Assembly: GCA_003165855.1 (NCBI GenBank)
Contig: PMXH01000247.1
Coordinates: 28,855 to 41,729 of the forward strand
DNA from: Acidobacteriaceae bacterium
GTDB lineage: Bacteria > Acidobacteriota > Terriglobia > Terriglobales > Acidobacteriaceae
Direction: 5' to 3'
DNA length: 12,875 nt
A program made the position numbers and the translations under genes. This document shows positions 1 to 6,962 of this stretch, piece after piece (position 1 is the stretch's first letter; every line of letters begins with the position of its first letter). Under the pieces are notes generated by a model that saw only the letters and a program-made list of their open reading frames with translations, searched no databases and had not been told where the DNA came from.

Positions 1-6
1 TTTTTG

Positions 7-21
7 CGCAGCGAAGGATCT
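7..21 (+). repeat. Fragment of an interspersed repeat (copy A)
   Basis: The 15 bases CGCAGCGAAGGATCT are exactly the reverse complement of 12175-12189, where a fuller copy of the element lies. From memory, strings of this kind are common intergenic repeats in acidobacterial and other environmental genomes. The flanks do not match further, so this copy is a remnant or is cut by the window edge. Confidence 0.45.
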
Positions 22-23
22 GG

Positions 24-80
24 GCGAGCCGCGCGACGCGTCGCGTCCTTTGCGACGCAATGATCGCGCGTTTGGCTCGC
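24..80. repeat. Nested inverted repeats downstream of the LysR gene
   Basis: Positions 24-30 (GCGAGCC) are complementary to 74-80 (GGCTCGC). Inside them, 38-44 (GCGTCGC) pair with 52-58 (GCGACGC) around a 7-base loop, and 32-45 is a perfect 14-bp palindrome. A further hairpin, GAGTTA-CAGC-TAACTC at 90-105, covers the stop codon of the LysR gene. None is followed by a U-run on the minus strand, so a standard intrinsic terminator is not supported. The structures may still slow or end lysR transcription. Confidence 0.4.
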
Positions 81-98
81 TTCCATACCGAGTTACAG

Positions 99-1016
99 CT
101 AACTCTCCCGCTGAAAGCGGTAGCGCCCGGCTCGCTCCCGCGACACTGCTTCGGCCACCTGTAGAAATGCCCGCGCCGCGTGGGATAGGCCAGCTTCTTT
201 CCGATAAATTAACCGCAGCTTGCGTTGCACGCGCAACTCCTTCACCGGAATCCTTACCAGTTCGCCGCGCGCTACCTCCGTCTCCACGCTGATCTCCGGC
301 ATCAATGCCACGCCGCTTCCCAGGGCGACGAACTGTTTGATGGCTTGCAGCGTGGGCAGTTCAAGATCCATGTGCAAGGGCGTCTTGTAACGCTGGAATG
401 TTTGCAAAACTTTCTCGCGGTAGGGCGACGAAACAATATGCGCCACAAACGATTCCGCACCCAGTTGCCGAATGCTCACCTCCCGCGCCCCGGCCAGCGC
501 ATGCCGGGGAGGAACCACCAGCACCAACTCGTCGAGATACGTGACCACCGAGTGCAGCTGCGGCTCCTCCGGCTTGTAAGACAGCACGCCCAGTTCCGCG
601 CTGTGCTGCAAAACGTCGTCCGGAATGTGGCTGCCCAGCGCCCGCTGCACCGTGATCTTGATCATGGGATGCAGCCGGCGGAACTCCGCCAGCACCGGCA
701 GCAGATAGAGCGCCGTGAATTCATTCGCCGCGATCACCAGCTTCCCCTTCTGTAGTTCCCGCAATTCCGCTAGAGATTCGTGCGCGTCATGGCGCAGATT
801 GAGCAGCTTCTCCGCGTATTCATACAGCACCTGCCCGGCATCAGTCAGAACGCCTTCCCGCGACGAACGGTCGAACAAGGTTTCGCCCAGTTCATCCTCC
901 AGCTTGCGGATGGTCTGGCTCACCGCCGATTGCGTTCGATAAAGCTTTTCGGCGGCACGAGAGAACCGGTGCTCGCGCGCCACGGCCAGAAAGACTTCCA
1001 GTTGAGAAAGCTCCAT
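99..1016 (-). CDS. LysR-type transcriptional regulator, probable regulator of leuA
   Basis: A 305-residue protein with the classic LysR layout. A winged helix-turn-helix covers about residues 1-60 (MELSQLEVFLAVA at the start, recognition region about 18-37 with SRAAEKLYRTQSAVSQ), followed by a linker helix and a two-lobed effector-binding domain from about residue 91 to 293. The length is normal for the family. The ATG start is supported by an AAGGAA ribosome-binding site at 1023-1028, six bases upstream. It is transcribed away from leuA across a 173-base AT-rich spacer that contains a LysR-type box, so it likely controls leuA and itself. LysR regulators of branched-chain synthesis (IlvY, LeuO) are known, and many respond to a pathway intermediate. 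The effector here cannot be read from sequence, and a role beyond leuA is possible. Confidence 0.93.
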   Translation of the reverse strand: MELSQLEVFLAVAREHRFSRAAEKLYRTQSAVSQTIRKLEDELGETLFDRSSREGVLTDAGQVLYEYAEKLLNLRHDAHESLAELRELQKGKLVIAANEFTALYLLPVLAEFRRLHPMIKITVQRALGSHIPDDVLQHSAELGVLSYKPEEPQLHSVVTYLDELVLVVPPRHALAGAREVSIRQLGAESFVAHIVSSPYREKVLQTFQRYKTPLHMDLELPTLQAIKQFVALGSGVALMPEISVETEVARGELVRIPVKELRVQRKLRLIYRKEAGLSHAARAFLQVAEAVSRERAGRYRFQRES

Positions 1017-1038
1017 ATTTCATTCCTTAATATAAAGC

Positions 1039-1055
1039 ATATTACGCATTAATAT
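1039..1055. promoter_or_regulatory. Candidate LysR-type operator box
   Basis: ATATTA-CGCAT-TAATAT is a perfect 6-bp inverted repeat with a 5-base centre. It contains the T-N11-A core (T at 1040, A at 1052) typical of LysR-family sites. Its centre at 1047 is 31 bases upstream of the lysR start, where binding could autorepress, and about 60 bases before the inferred leuA transcription start, the usual position of the LysR recognition site. The palindrome is read directly; its function is inferred. Confidence 0.55.
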
Positions 1056-1094
1056 ATCTTATACTAGCAGCACATCTAATGATCACTACACAAT

Positions 1095-1100
1095 TATAAG
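1095..1100 (+). promoter_or_regulatory. Candidate -10 element of the leuA promoter
   Basis: TATAAG is a 5/6 match to a sigma-70 -10 box. No good -35 hexamer lies 16-18 bases upstream, as expected for an activator-dependent promoter. Transcription would start near 1107 and give a leader of about 80 bases. Another -10-like string, TATACT at 1060-1065, is an alternative. The leader ends in the ribosome-binding site AAGGAAG (1174-1180), whose 5' half can pair in a 5-bp hairpin, CCTTT/AAAGG (1164-1177). Confidence 0.3.
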
Positions 1101-1189
1101 CATTGCTTCAAACCATCCACGCCGTACCATAGAGCAGAAGAACAGATAAGCAACGCCCGCATCCCTTTCGTAAAAGGAAGAAGAAACCC

Positions 1190-2545
1190 ATGGCCACGGA
1201 GCAGGTCCGCATTACCGTTTTCGACACCACTCTGCGCGACGGAGAACAGTCGCCCGGCTGCAGCATGAACCACCAGGAGAAGTTGCGCCTGGCGCATCAG
1301 CTCGACCGTCTGGGCGCGGACGTGATTGAAGCCGGATTTCCTGTCGCCTCCGACGGCGATTTTGAAGCCGTGAAGGCCATCGCCGGGATGATTCGCCGGC
1401 CCATCATTGCGGGACTGGCCCGCGCCTGCCGCCCGGACATCGAGCGCGCCTGGGAGGCCTTGCAAGAAGCCGCGCGTCCCCGCATTCACATCTTCCTCGC
1501 CACCTCCGACATTCACCTGCAGTACAAGCTGCGCATCACCCGCGAGCAGTGCCTGGCACAGGCTCGTGAAGCCGTCAGCTTCGCCAAATCGCTTTGCGCT
1601 GACGTGGAATTTTCCCCTGAAGATGCCACGCGTACCGATCACGATTTTCTCTGCCAGGTGCTCGAAGCGGTGGTCGAGGCCGGCGCCACCACGCTCAATA
1701 TCCCTGACACCGTCGGCTATACCATCCCTTCGGAGTTCGGCGAGTTGATCGCAACCATCCGCCGCCGCGTCAAGGGAATCGAAAACGTCACCATCTCCGC
1801 GCATTGCCACAACGATCTCGGGATGGCGGTCGCCAACACGATGGCGGCCATCGCCGCCGGCGCCCGGCAGGTCGAGTGCACCATCAACGGCATTGGGGAG
1901 CGTGCCGGCAACGCGTCACTCGAAGAGATCGTCATGGCGATCCGGGTTCGTCACGACCGGTATCCCTACGAGACTGGCATCGTAGGAGAGCAAATTTTTC
2001 CCGCCAGCCAGATGCTGAGCGAAATCACCGGCGTGCCGGTGCAGCCCAACAAGGCCGTCACCGGAAGAAACGCCTTCGCGCACGAAGCCGGCATTCACCA
2101 GGACGGCGTGCTCAAGAATCCATTGACCTATGAGATCATGACGCCGCAGTCGGTGGGTGTGCCCGACTCGAAACTCGTGCTGGGCAAGCACTCCGGCCGG
2201 CACGCGCTCGCCATTCGCTGCGAACAACTCGGCTATCAGTTCGACCGGCGCGCGCTCGATGACATTTATCGCCGCTTCGTGCGACTCGCCGACAAGATCA
2301 AGAAGGTCGAAGATCATCACTTGCTGGAGTTGATCCGCGACACGCACAAGCCGGCTGCCTCGGCCACTCCGTTGTTCGAGCCGCTGCCGGCCGCGGTTTC
2401 AGCCGCCGCCAACGCGGCGGCCCAGGAATCGCCGCGTCCGTTTCCGTTGGCGCCGCAGACCAACGCATTCGGTGTGCCCCTTCCCGCCCATGCTGAGCAC
2501 CATCACGAGCAGCAGCAGCAGGAAGATTATCTCTGGGGCGTGTAG
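1190..2545 (+). CDS. leuA: 2-isopropylmalate synthase lacking the C-terminal regulatory domain
   Basis: Catalyses acetyl-CoA plus 2-oxoisovalerate to 2-isopropylmalate, the committed step of leucine synthesis. The 451-residue protein has the first family signature [12 protein letters not shown] at residues 12-23 (metal ligand D17), the leucine-type [13 protein letters not shown] segment, and the second signature with metal ligands H205 and H207 (HCHND, 205-209), then [14 protein letters not shown]. Subdomain elements such as [15 protein letters not shown] and [10 protein letters not shown] follow. The ATG start has an AAGGAAG ribosome-binding site at 1174-1180. Homology stops near residue 387. 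The usual roughly 120-residue leucine-binding dimer domain is replaced by an Ala/Pro-rich tail of 64 residues ending in [15 protein letters not shown]. The enzyme may therefore escape leucine feedback. LeuA is favoured over homocitrate or citramalate synthase because of the SDIHLQYK motif and the adjacent leuB. Confidence 0.93.
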   Translation: MATEQVRITVFDTTLRDGEQSPGCSMNHQEKLRLAHQLDRLGADVIEAGFPVASDGDFEAVKAIAGMIRRPIIAGLARACRPDIERAWEALQEAARPRIHIFLATSDIHLQYKLRITREQCLAQAREAVSFAKSLCADVEFSPEDATRTDHDFLCQVLEAVVEAGATTLNIPDTVGYTIPSEFGELIATIRRRVKGIENVTISAHCHNDLGMAVANTMAAIAAGARQVECTINGIGERAGNASLEEIVMAIRVRHDRYPYETGIVGEQIFPASQMLSEITGVPVQPNKAVTGRNAFAHEAGIHQDGVLKNPLTYEIMTPQSVGVPDSKLVLGKHSGRHALAIRCEQLGYQFDRRALDDIYRRFVRLADKIKKVEDHHLLELIRDTHKPAASATPLFEPLPAAVSAAANAAAQESPRPFPLAPQTNAFGVPLPAHAEHHHEQQQQEDYLWGV

Positions 2546-2564
2546 CAGAGAAGACTTAACGTGG

Positions 2565-2627
2565 GGACAGCCGCCCCTTCGACAAGCTCAGGGCAGGCTT
2601 TCGGCTGTCCGCCGGGCGAAGCCTGGC
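2565..2627 (+). repeat. Two adjacent hairpins with an interspersed repeat between leuA and leuB
   Basis: GGACAGCCG (2565-2573) and CGGCTGTCC (2602-2610) are perfect 9-bp inverted repeats enclosing CTTCGACAAGCTCAGGGC (2577-2594), a string I recall as part of a widespread bacterial interspersed repeat. Immediately after, 2611-2627 forms a second 7-bp hairpin (GCCGGGC, GAA, GCCTGGC, one G-U pair). No U-run follows either hairpin. The element separates leuA from leuB and could attenuate or process a joint transcript. Confidence 0.5.
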
Positions 2628-2650
2628 CTGCACCGCAGATGCACTTCCAT

Positions 2651-2656
2651 TAAACT
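2651..2656 (+). promoter_or_regulatory. Candidate -10 element for leuB, possibly leaderless
   Basis: TAAACT fits the TANNNT -10 pattern and ends 9 bases before the leuB ATG. No Shine-Dalgarno sequence precedes that ATG. A start near 2663 would give an almost leaderless mRNA. No convincing -35 box is visible, so this is weak. Confidence 0.22.
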
Positions 2657-2665
2657 AATCCCCGC

Positions 2666-3754
2666 ATGCTTCTGAACCTCACCATCCTCCCCGGCGACGG
2701 CATCGGCCCGGAAGTCACCGAGCAAGCCGTCCTAGTCCTCCAAGCCATTGCCGACGCATTCGGCCATCAGCTTCAACTCCAGCGCAAGAGCATTGGCGGC
2801 GCGGCGCTGGCTGCTGTCAACGATCCTCTCCCCGCCGACACAATTCAGGCTTGCCTTTCTACTTCCGCGGTGCTGCTCGGCGCAGTGGGAAGTCCCGCGT
2901 TCGATCATTATCCGAATCATCTGCGCCCTGAAGCCGGACTTCTGCGCCTGCGCCGCGAACTCGGCGCCTATGCCAATCTTCGTCCTGCCATCTGCTTTCC
3001 CGCACTCGAAGATTGTTCTCCGTTGCGAGCGGATCTCGTCCGGGGCACCGACATCATGATCGTGCGCGAGTTGCTGGGAGGACTTTATTTCGGAGAACCG
3101 CGTTCCATCACGGGCAGCGCCGGTTCCCGCATTGCCCTAAACACCATGACCTACGATGAGCCAGCCATCGAGCGCATTGCCCGCATCGCTTTCGATCTTG
3201 CCGTAAAGCGCCGCCAGAAAGTTCTGTCGGTGGACAAAGCCAATGTTCTAGAGTGTTCCCGCCTGTGGCGCGAGGTCGTCATCCGCTGCGCGAAAGACTA
3301 TCCCGGCGTGCAGCTCGCTCACATGTACGTCGATTCCGCGGCCATGTCGCTGGTGCAGCGTCCTAAAGATTTCGACGTGGTGCTCACCGAAAACATGTTT
3401 GGCGATATTCTTTCGGACCAGGCCGGTGGAGTAGTGGGCTCGCTAGGCCTGCTGGCCTCAGCCAGCATCGGCGGCCCGGTCGGCTTGTACGAGCCCGTCC
3501 ATGGCTCCGCGCCTGACATTGCCGGCAAGGGAATTGCAAATCCCCTGGGCGCAATTCTCTCCGCCGGACTGCTGCTGCGCCACTCTTTTCATTTGGAGCG
3601 CGAAGCCGCCTGCATCGAGAACGCGGTCAGTGCGGTGCTGAATCAGGGCTCCCGCACCGCGGATCTTGCCCGCGCCGGACAAAATCCAGTTTCAACCTCG
3701 GAAATGGGTCGCAGGGTGGTTGAAGCAGTGAAGCAGTCGTCGGCGCTGGCGTAG
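2666..3754 (+). CDS. leuB: 3-isopropylmalate dehydrogenase
   Basis: Oxidises and decarboxylates 3-isopropylmalate to 2-oxoisocaproate with NAD, the third step of leucine synthesis. The 362 residues match the family's usual length. Motifs in order are LPGDGIGPEVTEQA near the N-terminus, LLRLRRELGAYANLRP (substrate-binding arginines specific to isopropylmalate enzymes), RELLGGLYFGEPR (catalytic Tyr), SVDKANVL (catalytic Lys), MYVDSAAM and FGDILSDQAGG (metal-binding aspartates), and HGSAPDIAGKGIANP with D284, the residue that favours NAD over NADP. The ATG at 2666 places LPGDGIG at the normal distance from the N-terminus, although no ribosome-binding site is visible. It lies 120 bases after leuA in the same direction, but leuC and leuD are not in the window. 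Homoisocitrate or tartrate dehydrogenase is less likely given the LRLRRELG and YFGEPR motifs. Confidence 0.95.
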   Translation: MLLNLTILPGDGIGPEVTEQAVLVLQAIADAFGHQLQLQRKSIGGAALAAVNDPLPADTIQACLSTSAVLLGAVGSPAFDHYPNHLRPEAGLLRLRRELGAYANLRPAICFPALEDCSPLRADLVRGTDIMIVRELLGGLYFGEPRSITGSAGSRIALNTMTYDEPAIERIARIAFDLAVKRRQKVLSVDKANVLECSRLWREVVIRCAKDYPGVQLAHMYVDSAAMSLVQRPKDFDVVLTENMFGDILSDQAGGVVGSLGLLASASIGGPVGLYEPVHGSAPDIAGKGIANPLGAILSAGLLLRHSFHLEREAACIENAVSAVLNQGSRTADLARAGQNPVSTSEMGRRVVEAVKQSSALA

Positions 3755-3799
3755 CCGCGCCGAAAAGAGAATCAGCCTGACGCCGAATCTCCTCTTCTC

Positions 3800-4729
3800 T
3801 CAGGAACCCATTTTTGCCACAGCCGCCTTTTTTCCCCGTGCCGACAAGCTTTCGAGCGCCGGATACGAAGCCAGGTCAATCAAAGTGCGAAGCGGCGGTT
3901 GCGTTCCGTCGCTGATGGCTTGGACGAGCATTTGCACTGCAACCTGCGTGGTGGTGAGCGAAACTACCGTGGCGGCCAGGATTCCCTGGTCAACCCACGC
4001 TTTTCCTTCCCTAGCGAGACCGTCCACGCCGGTGAACGGCAATTTCATCCATTGCTCGCGTTCCGAGCCTTCGGCAAGGTCTTCGAACGCTCTCCTGGCT
4101 CCCTTCGCGATCCCATCGTACTGGCAGCCCACAACCCCGATGGAGATGGCGCGGTTGGTGGAAGGACGCAGCCAGGAACTTACGGCCTGGCGAGCGCTGG
4201 CTTCTTCCCAATCGCTGCGCAGTGTTTTGAGATGAATGTTCGGGGGTTTTGTGCTTTCGAGACCAGCAGTTCGCTGCATCGCGGCGGAGTTGTTGGCCGG
4301 CCCCTGGATGTATAAAACGGTGCCTCCCTCTGGCAACAGCGCGGCAAATTGCCGTCCCTGAATGCGCCCGATTTCCGTGTGCTCCCGAGTGACGCCGAAG
4401 ACGATGACATTCGAGCTGCTTCGAAGCCGGCTCAAGTAATCCACGTCGCTGTTCAGAACTACCCATCCGATGCCGGCCGCTACCGCAGCTTCCGCCGAGC
4501 GGACCAGCCCGGTCATGGTCAGAGGCTCGACCAGAATCGCATCGGGCCGCGAGGACTTCGATTGAATGACTTCCAATACCTGTTGGCTCTGGGTTACGGC
4601 GTCGTTGTTGGCTCGAAGAATCTCTACTTCCGCTCCGAGCCGGTGAGCGGTTTCTGTGGCCGATACGGCCTGCTCGTGCTGATAACTGTTATCGTTCGGC
4701 AGGGATACAACGAAGTGGAGCTTCTTCAC
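3800..4729 (-). CDS. Sugar-type substrate-binding protein without a signal peptide
   Basis: A 309-residue type I periplasmic-binding-protein fold of the ribose/rhizopine-binding class. The first beta-strand begins at once (KKLHFVVSLPNDNSYQ, residues 2-17). Other landmarks are DAILVEPLT (63-71), WVVLNSDVDY (89-98), GRIQGRQFAALLPEGGTVLYIQGP (121-144) and VDGLAREGKAWVDQGILAATV near the C-terminus. The start is a GTG at 4729, chosen because GGAGG (4736-4740 on the plus strand) lies six bases upstream. A longer in-frame reading to 4795 adds only 22 poorly ordered residues and no signal peptide. Without export it cannot serve a classical ABC importer, and no permease or ATPase gene is nearby. It may be a cytoplasmic sugar or signal sensor, or a degenerate transporter part. 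A TATAGT string at 4760-4765 (minus strand) is a possible -10 box. It follows the glycosyltransferase gene by 99 bases. Confidence 0.8.
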   Translation of the reverse strand: MKKLHFVVSLPNDNSYQHEQAVSATETAHRLGAEVEILRANNDAVTQSQQVLEVIQSKSSRPDAILVEPLTMTGLVRSAEAAVAAGIGWVVLNSDVDYLSRLRSSSNVIVFGVTREHTEIGRIQGRQFAALLPEGGTVLYIQGPANNSAAMQRTAGLESTKPPNIHLKTLRSDWEEASARQAVSSWLRPSTNRAISIGVVGCQYDGIAKGARRAFEDLAEGSEREQWMKLPFTGVDGLAREGKAWVDQGILAATVVSLTTTQVAVQMLVQAISDGTQPPLRTLIDLASYPALESLSARGKKAAVAKMGS

Positions 4730-4828
4730 CGAAGCCCTCCATGGGATGCCACTGAACCAACTATACCGCCGATTCCGCCAGCCGGGATGAGCCAAAAGCC
4801 GTTAGTCCGCACCTAGGTAATCTTTTTC

Positions 4829-5620
4829 TCAAACTTTGGGCGCGGGTCTTCCCGGCAGTGTTCTAGCCTGCTGCGCCGTTGCCTCCGGCCCAACGTCATA
4901 CTTCCCCGTCAGGTCATACCAGCGAATGCGCAGCATCTCCTGAAACATGCGAGCCCCATCCACCAGCGGATGAAGCCGTGTTCCTCCGCTATGCCCCCAG
5001 GCCACGGCCACTTCTTCCACTCGGAAGCCAAACTTGCGCGCCAGAAAAAGAATTTCCGGATCGAAGCCCCAGCGTTCGATGCGCTGCAGCGGCAGAATCG
5101 TTTGAGCGGCTCGCCGGGTGAAGGCCTTGAAGCCACACTGCGTGTCCTTAAACTTCAGCCCTAAAATAATCCGCAGCAGCAGATTGAAGACTCTGCCAAA
5201 AAGTTGCCGGTGCAGCGACTGCCGCTGCGTCTGCAATTCCGCCCGCAGCCAGCGTGAGCCGATGGCGATGTCCGCTCCCGCCGCCAGCGCATCCAGCAAC
5301 TTCGGCATCTCTTCGATCGGCGAAGATAAATCCGCGTCGCTGAACACCACCACTTCGCCCCGCGCCTGCAGCATGCCATTGCGCACGCTGTAGCCTTTGC
5401 CGCGGTTGCCCGGATTCTCCACCAGCCGCAATAAGGGATCTTTTTCCGCAAACGCGCGCACGATCTCCGCCGTGTTGTCGCGCGACCCATCGTTCACCAC
5501 AATCACTTCCGCATCCCATGCCTGCTGGCGCACGTACGCCAGCACTTTTTCCAAGGTGGCCCCTAGGCGCTCGCCTTCGTTGTAGGCCGGAATAACGATG
5601 CTGTAAGGGATGGTTTCCAA
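4829..5620 (-). CDS. GT2 glycosyltransferase, dolichyl-phosphate beta-glucosyltransferase (Alg5) type
   Basis: A 263-residue GT-A fold enzyme that likely transfers a sugar from UDP- or GDP-sugar to a polyprenyl phosphate at the inner face of the membrane. Motifs are VIPAYNEGERL (9-19), VNDGSRDNT (42-50), GNRGKGYSVRNG (71-82), the metal-binding DAD at 95-97 in FSDADLSSPIEE, GSRW (121-124), KDTQCGFKAF (158-167) and RWGFDPEILFLARKFG (183-198). That set is characteristic of the Alg5/DPG-synthase branch rather than of DPM1. No membrane helices follow the catalytic domain. The start is a TTG codon at 5620, supported by GGAAGG (5626-5631 on the plus strand) five bases upstream. It sits between the HD-GYP regulator (87 bases upstream) and the sugar-binding protein gene (99 bases downstream), all in one direction. 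The exact sugar is unknown. Confidence 0.88.
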   Translation of the reverse strand: METIPYSIVIPAYNEGERLGATLEKVLAYVRQQAWDAEVIVVNDGSRDNTAEIVRAFAEKDPLLRLVENPGNRGKGYSVRNGMLQARGEVVVFSDADLSSPIEEMPKLLDALAAGADIAIGSRWLRAELQTQRQSLHRQLFGRVFNLLLRIILGLKFKDTQCGFKAFTRRAAQTILPLQRIERWGFDPEILFLARKFGFRVEEVAVAWGHSGGTRLHPLVDGARMFQEMLRIRWYDLTGKYDVGPEATAQQARTLPGRPAPKV

Positions 5621-5707
5621 TCGAGCCTTCCGTGCAATTTGCGCCGCAAGAATAGCTGCGCCATTGTACGTCGCAGAGAGCCGCTTAAGGAAACGGAGAG
5701 CCGCTGC

Positions 5708-6775
5708 TCAGGCCACGTCGCGCTGTTCGAGAAGCATGCTGAAAAACTCATCTACGAGTTCGCCATCCAACAGACCCTGGCGGGCCTTCTCGCGCATGGT
5801 TTGCGCGGATTGGTCGTGCCCGATCGCCGGCTTGTAAGGCCGCGCCGTGCGCAGCGCGTCATACACATCCACCACCTGCAAAACTCGTGGCAGCAGCGGG
5901 ATCTCGCCCGCCCGCAATCCATCGGGATACCCCGACCCATCCACATGCTCGTGATGGTGACGGATAATCGGCAGCACCAGCCGCAACGACTTCAGCGGCT
6001 TGCAGATATTTTCCCCCGTCACCGGATGCTGCTTCATGATCTTCCACTCCTCCGGTGACAGGTCGCTGCCTTTTTTCAGAATCTCGTCCGGCACGGCGAT
6101 CTTGCCCAGGTCGTGCAGATAACCGCCCCGCCGCAACGCAATGATCGAATCTTCATCCAGCCCAAGATGCCGCCCTAATTCCACGGCGTGCAATGCCAGC
6201 CGCTCGCAATGCCCCTCGGTGTAAGGGTCGCGGCCTTCCACGATCAGACCCAGCGTGCACAACACAGAATCCGCCGTCTCCAGTTCATCGGTGAATTCCT
6301 TCATCCGCAGCAGCGACTTCACCCGCGCCGTCAATTCTTCCGCCAGCACCGGCTTGTTCAGAAAGTCGTCCGCTCCCGCTTCAATGCCCTTCAGCTTGTC
6401 CGAGCTGTCGCTCAGTCCCGTGATCAGCACGAAAGGAATCAAGCGTGTTGCCGGGTCGCTCTTGAGCTCGCGGCACAATTCATAGCCCGACTTCCCCGGC
6501 ATCTTCACATCCGACAGAACCAGGTCCGGCGCCTGCCGCCGCACTTCGGCCTCCGCCTGCTCCGCGCTCGCTGCCGTCACCACTTCGTAGCCGCGCAGGG
6601 TGAGCAACTGGCTCATCAGTCCGGCAATGCTGGCGTTATCGTCCACCACCAGAATTCGCGGGGCCTGCCGGCGTATCAATAACCCACTCATATCTTGATC
6701 AGAAGCCGCCGCTGGCGGGGGAGTTGTACGGGACTTACCGCGCACCGCCGGACGGGAATCGTGAGGGAAACTCAT
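5708..6775 (-). CDS. Response regulator with HD-GYP domain (probable cyclic-di-GMP phosphodiesterase, RpfG-like)
   Basis: A 355-residue two-domain protein. After a low-complexity N-terminus comes a CheY-like receiver at about residues 39-155, with acidic pocket D45/D46, phosphoacceptor D89 (LVLSDVKMPG), T119 and K141 (NKP). An HD-GYP domain fills about 170-350: HD pair H221-D222 (GGYLHDLGKIAVPDEIL) and the intact signature HHEHVDGSGYP at 274-284, with a later DVYDAL. All residues expected for metal binding and c-di-GMP hydrolysis are present, so it is probably active and switched by an unseen histidine kinase. Two ATG starts are possible, at 6775 and 6691 (residue 29); neither has a clear ribosome-binding site, and both keep the whole receiver. 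It leads the minus-strand group with the glycosyltransferase and the binding protein, hinting at control of envelope or exopolysaccharide work, which is inference. Confidence 0.93.
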   Translation of the reverse strand: MSFPHDSRPAVRGKSRTTPPPAAASDQDMSGLLIRRQAPRILVVDDNASIAGLMSQLLTLRGYEVVTAASAEQAEAEVRRQAPDLVLSDVKMPGKSGYELCRELKSDPATRLIPFVLITGLSDSSDKLKGIEAGADDFLNKPVLAEELTARVKSLLRMKEFTDELETADSVLCTLGLIVEGRDPYTEGHCERLALHAVELGRHLGLDEDSIIALRRGGYLHDLGKIAVPDEILKKGSDLSPEEWKIMKQHPVTGENICKPLKSLRLVLPIIRHHHEHVDGSGYPDGLRAGEIPLLPRVLQVVDVYDALRTARPYKPAIGHDQSAQTMREKARQGLLDGELVDEFFSMLLEQRDVA

Positions 6776-6786
6776 TCGTACTGATT

Positions 6787-6815
6787 TCTAAACCTTGATT
6801 CTACTGCAATCTCAA
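6787..6815 (-). promoter_or_regulatory. Candidate promoter of the HD-GYP regulator gene
   Basis: Read on the minus strand, TTGAGA (6810-6815) is followed after exactly 17 bases by TTTAGA (6787-6792). Transcription would start near 6780, only a few bases before the first ATG at 6775 or about 90 before the second ATG at 6691. The -35 match is good and the -10 is moderate. Confidence 0.3.
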
Positions 6816-6962
6816 AACTGCCGTACCCAAGCCCGATGGAACCGCACGTCAGATCGCGGCCTCTCGATGTCTTCCGGCGCCTGTCCCACTTCGGAAACGT
6901 TGTCGCTCAAATTGTGACCTCTAACCTTGCCCACCCGCCGCTTTCCTGCTTAACCTCGCCTC

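Noticed and set aside
1079..1099. A six-codon ATG frame in the leuA leader as a leucine attenuation peptide.
   Set aside because: It contains only one leucine codon, and no terminator/antiterminator pair is visible.
3755..3799. A terminator between the convergent leuB and binding-protein genes, using AAGAGAA and TTCTCT.
   Set aside because: The loop is over 20 bases, the stem is only six pairs, and no U-run follows, so I could not support it.
4349..4816. Open frames opposite the sugar-binding protein gene.
   Set aside because: No motifs or ribosome-binding site; the minus-strand protein accounts for the coding signal.
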